A DNA stretch of 64,000 bases from Cheiracanthium punctorium (taxonomy: Eukaryota > Arthropoda > Arachnida > Araneae > Cheiracanthiidae). The notes under the pieces were generated by a model that made no database searches, had not been told where the DNA came from, and saw only the letters and a program-made list of their open reading frames with translations. Location: the NCBI GenBank assembly GCA_038373885.1, contig JAWZYV010012523.1, positions 62,001 through 126,000 of the forward strand, given 5' to 3'. Both the position numbers and the translations under genes were made by a program. The number at the start of each line of letters is the position of its first letter. Position 1 is the first letter of the stretch. Below are positions 20,457 through 32,294 of the stretch, piece after piece.

Positions 20457-22231
20457 GGGGAAGGTGGTCCAAATTGATCTCCTTAAGGGGAAAACTTGTA
20501 TAAAATAACCTAAACGTTAAACAACACTTTGGCCCTTTGCCACAATATTTTACACTATATTTTGCATCATAAAATATTATTGAGTTTAATAATATTTTAA
20601 ACTCAAATGGAGTAACGAAAATAACAGAATTTTAAAAATGAGTCTAAAGTTCATTTTACCCTCACCCAAGTGCAAAATAATCCTTCAGATGAAAATAATT
20701 GTAAATTGTGTTTTTTCGGCAAAATAAAAGATGCAAAAGTAATTATGACTATGCATAATGAAAAAAAATAGTTTTACAATCATATAGAATGCATGATCTA
20801 TTTGATGAAAATTTTAAAATAAAAAAGTAACACAAACAATAAAATAGAATATTTCAAAATTATAATTCAAAAATTATGGCTAATGAAAAAGCAGAAATAA
20901 ATTAAATAATGTAATGGGAGTAAGTAGGGCAAAAGTAAATAAAATTATAACTTTTGTGTATTTTTAAAACATTACAGTTTAGAGAGTAAGTTATTTCATT
21001 TCATTCGCTTTAGTCGTTATTACGTGATGCGCGAACGTATATTTAAGCATTTTGAAATAATTTTTGCGAAATCTCAAAATCTAATCAACATATTTGAAAA
21101 ATGGGAAATCTAGAATTTAAGCTGAGTGACCACTTATGTCACCAAATTTCGTTTCATTCCTGTAGTCTTTATTTCGTGATGCTAGAACCAAAATTTTGCT
21201 CAATTTAAAACTGTTTTCTCAAAATATCAAAATGTAATGAAAATATTTTAAAAACGTAACACCTATAATTTAAGATGAGCAAACCCCCTATCATTTTACA
21301 AAATTTCATATAAGTCGTTATTAAGCGATGCTGGAACAAATATCTACGCATTTTGATAGGATTTTCGCAAAATTTCAAAATTTATTCAAAAAAATTTTAC
21401 GTCTATAGTTTAAGTTCGGTGCCTAACATGTCATCAAATTTCGTTTCATTCTCTTTAGTCGTTATTACGTAATGCGTGAACAAATATTCACTCAGTTTGA
21501 ATCGATTTTCGCAAAATCTCAAAATCTAATTCATTTTTTTTTAATTAGATGCTTATAGTTTAAGTTGAGTGGCCGCCTATCATTTCACCAAATATCATCA
21601 CAATTTTCACAAAACTTCAAAATCTAATCTATTTGAAAAAAAAAATAATCAAAGCATATAATTTAAGTTCAGTAATCTGCTACCATGCCACCAAATATCA
21701 TTCTATTCGCGTCATTCATTATTACGTGATGCGCGAACAAAAATTTACGCACTTTGAAACGATTTCCGCAAAATCTCGAAATCTAATCAAGATTTTTTTA
21801 AAAATCGACGTGTATATTTTAAGTTAAGTGACCACCTATCATGTCACGGAATTTCATTTCATTCGCTTTAGCCGTTATTATGTGGTGCGTGAACAAAAAG
21901 AGCATCACGGACAGAAATACAAACTTTTTTTTTTTTTTTTTTTTTGAGGGTGGTACTAGATTCCCAGGTGCGTGAAATGGATAGAAATCGCAAAATTTTT
22001 GAATTACAAGTAATGTATTGACACAAGTCTAATTGTATATACATAGATATAATAAAGCACAGCTTTTGGATGAATTCTTCTCAGACACGTAATACACCGA
22101 CCTTTTAGCAATCGCCATTGTTGCTTCTTGACTTGTCTCAACTAGTTTATGTGTTACCTAATAGGTAGAGTTGTCTGTCTCGAAGAAAACATATGTGGAT
22201 CCCGCTATGATCATTTTACGCCACCTTCCCC
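20457..22231 (+). mobile_element. Family-G TIR element, copy 2, with internal tandem array
   Basis: Ends GGGGAAGGTGG (20457-20467) and CCACCTTCCCC (22221-22231) are perfect 11-bp inverted repeats. Similarity extends to about 23 bases (19 matching) through a TGATC motif. About 460 bases of the left end and 150 of the right match copy 1 at 229-1083 in inverse orientation. Between them sits a tandem array (20990-21905) that copy 1 lacks. No transposase was seen and no clean target duplication was found. Confidence 0.8.
20990..21905 (+). repeat. Tandem array of about 140-155-bp units inside family-G copy 2
   Basis: Six to seven diverged units carry the same landmarks: 'tttcattcgctttagtcgtt', 'attacgtgatgcgcgaacaa', 'gcaaaatctcaaaatctaat' and 'taatttaagttgagtgacca'. 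Units start near 20995, 21150, 21300, 21437, 21590 (shortened), 21693 and 21845 (partial). It ends at a poly(T) run (21926-21945). No protein is encoded. Confidence 0.8.
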
Positions 22232-22519
22232 TACATACAGTTTTTATATTCTTCAACAATGAACATTTAGTCACATTTTTCACAAAATAATGTTGCCGGT
22301 AAAGTTTGAATAAACAAAGTGAAAACCATTTTGTTTGGGAGTAAAAACAAAATTAAATAAGATGATTTTTTTTTTAAACATGCATTATGACTTGCTCTTT
22401 ATCTGTTGTTCTAGCAACCCCGCAAACGCTTGCGCCTGCCAAAGGGGGCGCGCCCACTGGCTGGAAAAATTGAAAGAAAATAAGGCTTTCCCATTGAGAG
22501 ATCAAAACTCTGTCGTATT
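22232..22519. other. Unassigned sequence
   Basis: A short GC-richer patch at 22415-22465 (CGCAAACGCTTGCGCCTG) is the only departure from AT-rich filler. Confidence 0.35.
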
Positions 22520-22830
22520 TCTAACAGTAGTGATTTTTAAATTTCAAAAGAATAAAATAACGAATCAAAGAGTTAAAAATATGAACAAATATACTCTTTT
22601 CTTAAAGTTGTACATTAAAAAGAAATCGTTCACAAATATTTCTTGTAAATGCCGCCAGTGCATGCCATTTCCTTCCGCTCTTCAAAGTTTGATTTCCGCT
22701 GCATTTAAAAAGGAATGAATAAACATGTCCTTTTCTGCTTTTCCCCGTTGATGCATCGATGTTCTCGTTGAATTGGTGCCTTTTACAAAGATTATTGGAG
22801 AGCAAAAATGAAATTCAAACAGCTCAAAGA
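22520..22830 (+). repeat. Unnamed repeat R2, copy 5
   Basis: Contains 'tcacaaatatttcttgtaaa', 'gtgcatgccatttccttccg', 'tttgatttccgctgcattta', 'aaaggaatgaataaacatgt' and 'gatgcatcgatgttctcgtt', aligned with copies 3 and 4. Minus-strand frames of copies 3 and 5 look alike, but those of copies 2 and 4 are interrupted, so it is not a conserved coding sequence. Confidence 0.7.
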
Positions 22831-23499
22831 AGACAGACGAATATTAAAATGAAACGTGAAATTCGTAAACGCTGAAATACTAACGTCCTATTCGAAATTT
22901 AAGCGATTCTAAATAGTTCCTCGAAATTACACAGTTTGATGTTTTTCACAAAACTGAACTAGGGAGGATTTAAAAGGCGCTGCTGTATTGGATATATGGA
23001 TATTTAAATTGGTACCGCTTGGACATGTTCCACCACGAGGAGATGAAATGTTTTCCGGTGCTAAATAGGGCAATCTTACAAGAATTATGCATAACTTGAA
23101 TATTCATGTAGAACTTTCTTAATGGCAGCCATAATGTGAAAAAAACTATTGTTGATGGTAATGCGTATTTACGCATTGCATAAATTGCAAAGCCTGACCA
23201 TAGAAAATTGCAAAGAATCACCATAGAATAAAAAGGTCACATTTGCGCCAAATAATCAAATCTGATTCTTTAAATTGAGCATTAAAGAGGGAGAAGCGAT
23301 GATAGATTGTATTAATATACCTAATAGGTTGTATTAGTAGATTTGTAAGGATAATATTAATAAATCACAATATACCACATGAATAAATATTTAATGAAAT
23401 TAAAAGTGTTCTGTTCCCTTTTTAACAGTTATCATAACACTAACTATACGATAAGTAATTCTAATTTGCGTTAATATAGCCCGGAGTAGTTTGAACAGA
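22831..23499. other. Unassigned sequence
   Basis: AT-rich; frames are short and not recognisable. Confidence 0.4.
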
Positions 23500-24601
23500 A
23501 GAGTTTACCTGAACGTTTTTCTGAACTCTGATTTGTAACGGGTAGTTACGATCACATTATAGAAAAATATTCGCTTCTTCCCACACAAAGAGCGGGTACG
23601 CAGCTTCGTAAGACATGAGTAAATGATTCATTATTATTATTATGCTCACAGATGTCTTTTAAACACACAGTTAAAGTTCGAAAATAAATCTTGAAATATG
23701 ATCTGTAACGTTGTGCTTTGTTTCTGAACTGCAAGTACAAGGAGTGGAGAGAGAGGGTAAGGTAAACTGCGTCCCTTTATGTCAAAGGGGGAGGGAGTCA
23801 AAACTGTTATAAAGAGACCCTTGTTCTCTTTTCGTATTATTTAAAAGTATGATGCAAAAATGCATCATACCAAGTTTCGTGAATCATCTTCTAACAAGAA
23901 ACACTCAGGTACCGAGGTAAAATCATTTTGATTATATACTGTTTTAAAAATTTTAATATTGAACATTTTATTCACTCACACTTTAAGGTTGATGTTTTTG
24001 ACAGGATTAAGTACCTTTAGATCAATTTTGCGCTACATTGACGATTTTCATGAATTATTTTGAAATTTGGCACAATTATCAATAATCAATGACAATACAA
24101 TATTCTGAACGAGAATTATATTACAACTAGCTGCGTACCTTTTCTCCGCACGGTAGGAAAAGGACATTTTCCGTACACATATAATTCGCTTTAAACCCAG
24201 TGATACAGAATCTAAAAATAAGCAAAATGATTTGACTCTTGGCTTAAAGTTACTCATTAGTTATTCGTAAAGTTAGTATAAGTACTGACCTGATACCATT
24301 GTTAATATTATGTAACAAAAAACTATGTCGATGTCAATCGCGATCCGGAAAAGAAAAGTACGGTTTGCAGCGAAAATTCCTAACTTTCAAAATGTCTCTT
24401 TTCTACATCATACTTTTTTTAGGTTTAAGTTATACCATTAATACCTTAGATACTACATGCTGTGGAGAGTCGCTTTATTTTATAATTAAATAGTTGTATA
24501 CCCGCTCTTTGCAAGGCAAGAAGAGACCATTTTCCTAAAATGTGATCATAACTACTTGTGATAAAAGAGAATCTCCAAGAAAAAAAAAAGTTCAGTTACA
24601 G

Positions 24602-24605
<4 letters not shown>
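23500..24605. mobile_element. Element with about 100-bp diverged inverted arms
   Basis: The left arm (about 23504-23612) reads as the reverse complement of the right arm (about 24493-24600). Shared landmarks are AAAGAGCGGGTA, GAAGAA/GAAGAG, and the block TAGTTA.GATCACATT. A third, partial version of the arm's inner part (GCTGCGTACC...) lies at 24130-24185. Interior frames are short. It could be a TIR element or two inverted insertions of one repeat. Boundaries are approximate. Confidence 0.55.
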
Positions 24606-24636
<31 letters not shown>

Positions 24637-24752
24637 ACCGCGGGATATATTAACGCGACGTAGAATTACTTAATGTTTAGGTAGCTGTGATGTAAGATAG
24701 CTGTTGAAAAAGGATTAGAAACTTAGTTTCACGAAATATTTATTAATTTTGT

Positions 24753-25004
24753 ATATGAATCGGCGACTGCAGAAACCACCTCAGTCACAAAAAGGAAATT
24801 TTTTTCAGGAGTGAGAAAAAACTTCATAAAACTTCATAAATTAGGTAATATTTGCATGACAGAAACATAAATGCATGTTATGACAGAGGAAAAAAAATGA
24901 GTTTAAATATTTGAAAATTTGGAGGAGTTATGAAGTTTTTTCTCTCTCCTGAAAATAATTTCCTTTTTGTGACTGAGGTGGTTTCTGCACTCACCGATTC
25001 ATAT
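24753..25004. repeat. Near-perfect 77-bp hairpin
   Basis: Arms 24753-24829 and 24928-25004 are inverted copies with four differences in 77 bases, about 95 percent identity. The loop is 98 bases. The arms contain GCAGAAACCACCTCAGTCAC. The poly(T) run at 24607-24632 lies 120 bases upstream. No coding function. Confidence 0.85.
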
Positions 25005-25276
25005 TGTGCTTTGATCAATATTGCCCTAGCATATCTACTATTACTTATACTATCTTTTACTGATACCAATAAAATATATTTTCGTTTTTCAATCGTTAAT
25101 GCTTAATTTAAAGAAACGGTTTAGATATTTGCCACGAATGTAGTCTTTTATTCTTTGGTGACTTTTACAATTTACGCATTAGCATAAACGATAATCATTT
25201 CACTTTATGGTTTCCACTCAAACCATTCTCCATGCATTTGTACACATAATTCTTGTCAGGTTGACCTATTTAGCAC

Positions 25277-25435
25277 CAGGGCCCTATTATCCCACAGGAA
25301 ATCGGGACTTCACCAAGGGCCCCCAGCTCGAAACGGCCCCCAATTTCAAATATTGTTCTGAAACATTGTTTTTTATAACAAAATTTTATGAGAAATAAAG
25401 CAAATTTCATAGATGGGTCCCTCCCCCAATAGTAC
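25277..25435 (+). mobile_element. hAT MITE fragment (left end only)
   Basis: CAGGGCCCTATTATCCCAC followed by C/G-rich segments (GGGCCCCCAGCTCG, CGGCCCCC) resembles the left half of hAT MITEs with CAGGGCC ends. The right terminus is missing. Confidence 0.4.
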
Positions 25436-25477
25436 GTTTTGTATTATTTGTAATAGGGGTTAGTATTTCCAGCTATA

Positions 25478-26291
25478 CAGGGTTTATCTCAATTGTTTCA
25501 ACAAAATATTGTGGGAGATAGGGCACATAATAAGTAATCTGAATTACATCGCAATGTGGCGTCAAAAAGGCTGTCTTCACGTAACTCTTAATAGTCGCTT
25601 TTGGAAAAGTGTTGAAGTGTTTTTCAAATTTCTTAACGGTGTAGTTCGAAAAAATCATGTGATTTTGGTATATAAGTACAAATAAACTAATTATGTAAGG
25701 CACTTCAAAATTTTGAATCTGTTCCTTTACAAGCTGTACTACATACTGAAATAAACGATCAACCTGTATCAGTTTCAAAACTTTTAGAAAAAGTTCTTAA
25801 AAATCCGAAATTTTCCAAAACGTGTCACACTTCGAAAAATCCTGCAGCTCAGATCCATGTTTAAGAATTTTTTCTGAAAATTTCACAAAAGGAGCAGCTT
25901 ATGAAGAACCATCTGGAATTTTTTGGAGACAATGGTGCTATTAGTTTATTTCAATTTGTGTACCAAGACTAAAAACAGAGATTCTTTTCTTCCAAGAACA
26001 GCCTTAAGCAAGTTTCGTATACAATCGGCTTGTCTCCAAAAATCTCACCCAATAAATAAAGTAGAATTTTTCAACTACGAATTTTACTCACAATTTTTTT
26101 GAGAAAAACACGCTAGTTTTTGTCAAACAATAGTCGGAAAGTTCACTGCGGTTTCAGTACCCGTTCCAAAGTGATCATTAACAGCTACAGGAAGACAACG
26201 TTTTCGACCCCACATTTCTATGCGATTCTGATTTCTTAATATCTCTCCTATCTCCCATAATATTTTTTTGAAACAGTTTAGATACACCCAG
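25478..26291. mobile_element. Tc1/mariner-like element with about 45-bp TIRs
   Basis: Left end CAGGGTTTATCTCAATTGTT and right end, read inward, CTGGGTGTATCTAAACTGTT continue to GGGAGATAGG on both sides, giving about 45 bases of TIR with few differences. TA flanks both ends (25476-25477, 26292-26293). The 814-base interior holds two short minus-strand frames (101 and 72 codons) that match no transposase domain I know, so I treat it as non-autonomous. Confidence 0.8.
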
Positions 26292-27334
<1,043 letters not shown>

Positions 27335-27647
27335 ATTTAGCATTTATTAAGTATATTGTGAAGTGTTTTAGTTAGTACCAACTTATTCAGCAAAAGAAAA
27401 AAAATAGTTTAACGAAAAAAAAATGAATAAGATGCAAAATATTTTCGAAATTACATTTTTAGGAACTGTGAATAATGTTTAAAGAATAGTTTTAATAACT
27501 AATGTAATAAATTTATCATAATTAATTTCTACTTCATTTCAATAATGATTTATCAATAAGTAAATGATTTTAATTACTTTGTATTAAAAATAATTATGGA
27601 TTTCAGGCGTCAATCATTAGTAAATAAATCATTTCTCCTCCTTTCTA

Positions 27648-28022
27648 ATGGCCGGATCGGCGGCCTACTGTAGACCTGAGCGCTACGAGGGCTGTATATG
27701 TTAGTCTTTTATTAGGAGGTTGTGGGGGGGGCGCCTACTATGCAAACCAATGTTGCCCTTATCAGTAGTCTCCTGATTTTGAACCAATTCAATATGAGAA
27801 ACATAGATCCTGGACTGCCCCCCCCCTAGAGATATCGTCTGAACATGGAGGAGACTGGATTCACGACAGATTTTACGTGAACCAACTCTCTTTAACATAC
27901 ATGGTACACAGATTTGGTCGAGAGAAGAGTGAATCCTCCCAAGCAGAGGTCAAGCCGGTGCTGCTTGACTTCCGGTGTTCTAATGGGAATAGAGTTTAAT
28001 CGACCGATCTGCTGGAGGACTG
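27648..28022 (-). repeat. Unnamed interspersed repeat R1, copy B
   Basis: It shares 'cctgattttgaaccaattca', 'acagattttacgtgaacca', 'taacatacatggtacacaga', 'caagccggtgctgcttgact' and 'gttctaatgggaatagagtt' with copy A. On the minus strand GGTTCAAAATC sits where copy A has its B-box-like sequence. Confidence 0.6.
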
Positions 28023-28401
28023 TAAGTAAATCTTACCTTCAACACTTGGCGCCGAAATCGACTTTAATTCTGAAAAGAAAAAACTGCGAATGAGCAATCT
28101 CTGTTATACAGTTTATCAAATAGATAATTTTCGTTTCAAAACTGTGCATTCACAACTCAATGTTTATTCACCTTTCAAAACTTACACTCTTAAAAGTATA
28201 TCTGTAAATTAACGGGAAAACGACTGTCAGCAAAGTAACCAGAAAACGTCCGTTCTGTTTATTATTGTTCCGTTTTCGGAAAACATAGATTGTAACTTTC
28301 CGTTTTACTAAACGGCTGCTGAATAAAATATCTTATTCTGCGATCTTTGGATCAAACCCTCAGCCTAGGGAATGGCAGACTGCTGCTCTTATCTTCTAGA
28401 C

Positions 28402-28726
28402 CAGCGTTTCTCAACCTGTGGGGTGCGACCCCAAGGGGGGCACAGAGCGTTTGCAGGGGGGGCGAGAAAAACCAAAGAGCAAGTAGTGATCCATGTTTTT
28501 AAAAAAATCATCTTATATATTCTCATTTTTACTCAAAAATATATATGCTTTTTCGCTTAAAATGTTCATTCAAACTTTGCTGACAGCATTATTTTGTAGA
28601 AAATTCGATTAAATGTTCATTATTAAAGATTAAAAACTGAATGGATGCTGAAAAATGTGAGGGGTGGGGGCGCCACCGTAAGTTAGCCTTTATTGGGGGG
28701 GGGCGTTAAAAGGTTGAGAGCCGCTG
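28402..28726. mobile_element. hAT-type MITE with diverged 8-bp target duplication
   Basis: Left end CAGCGTTTCTCAACCTGTGG and right end, read inward, CAGCGGCTCTCAACCTTTTA match the CAG.G.TTCTCAACC termini of hAT elements. The flanks TTCTAGAC (28394-28401) and CTCTATAC (28727-28734) agree at six of eight positions, consistent with an aged 8-bp duplication. The interior has G runs and no gene. Confidence 0.85.
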
Positions 28727-30394
28727 CTCTATACACTATTTGACTTGCTCCAAGTTGACTAAAGGTTAAAGTGAAGGGGACATGTCACAAAATGGGGCTT
28801 GGTTGGTGGTGGTGCGGAGAATTTGAAATTCGTGAGAAAGTATTGTCCAGTTATTATTCATTCACATAGTCAAGATATTGGAATTTCAAGAAATTAATTT
28901 CAATTTTCACATGCAACTAGTAAAAACATTTATTCCTAAGCTACTTGATATAACGGTTTGGATTTTTTTTACAGATTTGCTGACGAACATATAAAAAAAA
29001 GAATGAAAAGGAGTACAATGCCTGCTAAAAAATCTTTAAAAAACCCCTTTTGTTGATTTTTCGTTCCCTATTTCAAATAGAAAAATCAGAAATTACTTTT
29101 TCTAACCATTCGATTAATGAATGTGAATTCGATTAATGAATGTGGTTATGAAAAGTAAAAAAAAAAAAATGGTTAGCTCTAGTTTAATGCCCAGTTACTA
29201 ATAAGAGCGGGTATGGTGCGACTATGTTTTTCTGTCTAAAATGCCTTGCGGAAATCTTTTTTTTTCAAAAAGTACTTACTTAATACAAAGAACAAACCAA
29301 ACACGGAAATTTACCGTTTTCATATGAAATTTCAGAATGTACAAACATCCTCCTACTTTTAACGGAAAATTACCAATTAATTGGAAAAACAGTCATTTTC
29401 CTGAAAATTAAGGCTAAAAATTTATTTTTAACAGTGTACATTACTTACAAATGTTAAAAAGGTTTTTTTTTTTTTTTTGTGTGTGTGTGTGGGGGGGGGT
29501 ATTAAACCGCTTCTGGAAAGTTTATACACAGTAAAAACACATAGTGAAAATGTTCTTATTTAATTTTCAATATAAATAAATAAAGAACTAATTCCATTCC
29601 TACAAACTTTAAGAAAATTATTCAAATATTCTGCTTAAAAGAATTTCTTAGATGTCATTTACTGAAACTTGATCTAAAATTAACGAAGTCAGCATTTTTA
29701 CACTGAACCATCAGTCAGCAAACATAAGCAATTTAATGTGCAGTAAACTGAGATAAAACTAAATTAACTTAAATCCTATAAAACTCATAGATTTTAAAAC
29801 ATTTTCTACCGCAAATATTTTTTTCACACTGCATAGAGAATAGTTAATGAGAATTGGGCTTAAATTAATAAAAAAAGTCCCTCAAAAAAGCATTCGAGTA
29901 AAACAAATATTGCTACGTCGATTTAATGAATAATTCAGAAATTTTTACATAAAACAGCACTAAATGGAAATCCATTTTACATATAAATAAAATTCGGTTT
30001 AACGCACACTAAGTTATTATTCTAGAAATCAAAACAGGGTATTTGTCTGACTCTCAACTACTTTTTTTCGGGGGGTGTATTTCATTCGATAACTTCCGAT
30101 TTTAATTCATTTGTGATCCCCCTAAAAAAGAAGGGTTTTAAATAATATATACGCGTCATATTCAGGGTGATACTTTTTATAGCAATGATTAATATAGCAA
30201 AATATTTTTAGATAAAGAGAATTCATGCATATTCAAGCATTTTAGACTACAAACAGACAGGCTAATATACATACTGAATTTATAACTCGTCTAAATAATC
30301 GTCCATTTTTTCTTCTATTTTGTAAACGTGCTGAGAATGCATTTGTCACTACCAAAGTCCAAACTGATGTTTATTTTATTATGAAGGTTCCTAA
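28727..30394. other. Unassigned sequence
   Basis: A T-run passing into (GT)n and G-run lies at 29463-29500. CGATTAATGAATGTG occurs twice in tandem at about 29110-29139. AAGAGCGGGTATGG at 29203 resembles the arm of the element at 23500-24605. No genes. Confidence 0.4.
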
Positions 30395-30690
30395 TAAACG
30401 GCCAAAACATTCCATAAGAAGCTGGGTCGTCTAGCTTTCAGCCAGTTCTAGATAAAAGACTTACATCTGGATTTCCACTCTTGGAGTTACCGTTTCGACA
30501 TAGAGGATATCATAGCCACGCCATATTTTACTTGTTTCAGCTTCCTTTATCATGCACGGTCTCACAATAGTCCAATGCAGAAAGGTTGTTGTGCACCCAA
30601 GAGCTGATCAAAGTCAATTTTGCGTAATTTTAAGTGCTCTGATGAGAACTAAGCTTAAACCGACCGGGTGACTCAGGATCTTTTTCTTCC
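30395..30690 (-). repeat. Unnamed interspersed repeat R1, copy C (diverged)
   Basis: The order of blocks is kept but weakly: 'gccatattttacttgtttca', 'atcatgcacggtctcacaat', 'aagtgctctgatgagaacta' and 'taaaccgaccggg' correspond to the distal half of copies A and B. It is the oldest of the three. Confidence 0.45.
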
Positions 30691-30883
30691 TTTTTTGCTA
30701 ATTATATGTACACATTTTATGCTGGGTAAGTACAACAGATTTTCAATAAATGGTGTTATCTGCTGCCCAAGGGTAACTTTAGCCTAGAAAAGTGTTCTAA
30801 GCGTTAAATAATCTGATTTTGCAATACAAGTTTTGCATACAAGTTTTGCAATAAGAGCTCGAATGATAGATCAGTAAAATCTA

Positions 30884-32292
30884 CACTGCTGGCCACCCAA
30901 ATTGCAACACCAAGAAAAACAAGAGATATCACAACAAAATTTATTGTGTAGATAACATGTTGACCAAGTAACAAATGATTAAATTTACAGCATTCTATGA
31001 AGCGTGGTTCCTGCCAAAATCAGTACCCAGAGTAGCCGCCGTTGTTGGAGATCACAGCTGCCACACGCCTCGGCATTGATTCAAAGAGACTTTGAATGTG
31101 TTCTTGGGGTACAGCAGACCAAGCAGCTTCCACACGTTGCCAAAGTTGATCTGGTGTGACAGCTGGGGATGAACTCTGGGTCAGTCGTTGAGCAACCATG
31201 GACCACATGTTTTCTATCGGCGAAAGATCCGGAGAGCGCGCCGGCCAGGGAAGCAATTCAATCTGGTGATTGACGAAGAACCCTTGGACAATGCGTGCCA
31301 CGTGTGGCCGTGCATTATCCTGCTGAAATATGGCTGTTGGCAAGCCCTGAAGGTAAGAAAGGACAACTGGCTCCAACACCTCGGAGATGTAGCGCTGGCT
31401 GGTTAAAGTACCGGCAATGCGTACTAGAGGAGTGCGAGAGAGATATCCGATACCGCCCCATACCATAATACCCGGTGCAGGACCAGTGTGACGGTGCATA
31501 ATGCAGCTGTTCAGCATCCTCTCTCCACGGTGTCTCCAGACTCGAATCCGACCGTCGTGGTGTTGCATACAGAAGCGTGACTCGTCAGTAAAGAGAATTT
31601 CATTCCATTCTGTCGTCCACATCCTTCTTTCATCGCACCATTGGCGGCGGAGACGTCTGTGGTTCCGCGTCAGAGGTAGACAAAGCAACGGACGTCTTGC
31701 GGACAGACCATTCTGCTGTAAACGACGTCGAATGGTACGCGCAGACACTGGATGATGCGTTACAGACTGAATCTGCTGTGATATGGTTCGTGAAGTGACT
31801 GAGCGGTCCGTCACTGCCATGCGTACAATCTGCCTGTCATCACGTGACGTGGTGCACTGAGGTCGATGCGGTCGATCACGTCTGTCCGTCGTACCCTCCT
31901 GCACCCAACGATCACATATCCGCATCACAGTTGTTTGGTTTCGTCCAATACGACGACCGATTTCCCTGAAAGATAACCCACAATCTCGGTATGCCACTAT
32001 CCTTCCTCTGTCAAACTCGGATACTTGATCAAAAGATGATCGTTGTTTCCTACGAGGCATAATTTATCGTTTTTTTGAAAAAAAAGCAAGAAAAACACAA
32101 TTGCTGTACTTGAAACCGTCGAAATCTCCAAGCCTTAAATAGCGCTTTGAGGTGGCGCCACAGGCGCGCTTGATGTGCGTCTGCGCTGAAATTCTAATCA
32201 TTTGCATATCTCACCTCAGCTAATGCATGTTGTAAATTTCATATTATTTGCATGCTTCCTTCAGGGTGTTGCATTTACGATGGCCAGCAGTG
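30884..32292 (-). mobile_element. Complete Tc1-type transposon
   Basis: The 1,409-bp element is bounded by TIRs of about 28 bases: CACTGCTGGCCACCCAAATT at the left and, read inward from the right, CACTGCTGGCCATCGTAAAT, both continuing to GCAACACC (24 of 28 match). It is flanked by TA at 30882-30883 and 32293-32294. It contains one full-length transposase. This is the youngest-looking autonomous element in the window. Confidence 0.95.
31020..32060 (-). CDS. Tc1-family DDE transposase
   Basis: The 346-codon frame is open from ATG (32060) to stop, the usual 340-350 residues of Tc1 transposases. It cuts the element out by binding the TIRs and inserting at TA. Residues about 10-55 form a helix-turn-helix (GLSFREIGRRIGRNQTT), 58-68 a basic GRPR-like linker (RRDRPHRP), and 75-125 a second HTH. 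The catalytic triad is visible: D159 (LFTDESRF), D248 (QQDNARPH) and E283 (SPDLSPIENMW), with 34 residues between the last two, i.e. DD34E. The C-terminus ends NNGGYSGY, as in many arthropod copies. There is no intron and no frameshift. The promoter was not identified. The gene may still encode an active enzyme; that part is inference. Confidence 0.95.
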   Translation of the reverse strand: MPRRKQRSSFDQVSEFDRGRIVAYRDCGLSFREIGRRIGRNQTTVMRICDRWVQEGTTDRRDRPHRPQCTTSRDDRQIVRMAVTDRSVTSRTISQQIQSVTHHPVSARTIRRRLQQNGLSARRPLLCLPLTRNHRRLRRQWCDERRMWTTEWNEILFTDESRFCMQHHDGRIRVWRHRGERMLNSCIMHRHTGPAPGIMVWGGIGYLSRTPLVRIAGTLTSQRYISEVLEPVVLSYLQGLPTAIFQQDNARPHVARIVQGFFVNHQIELLPWPARSPDLSPIENMWSMVAQRLTQSSSPAVTPDQLWQRVEAAWSAVPQEHIQSLFESMPRRVAAVISNNGGYSGY

Positions 32293-32294
32293 TA

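Noticed and set aside
22335..22718. 127-codon plus-strand open frame
   Set aside because: It runs through repeat R2 and low-complexity AT sequence; the other R2 copies do not keep the frame.
25473..25778. 101-codon minus-strand frame as a transposase
   Set aside because: It starts within the TIR and lacks DDE or HTH motifs.
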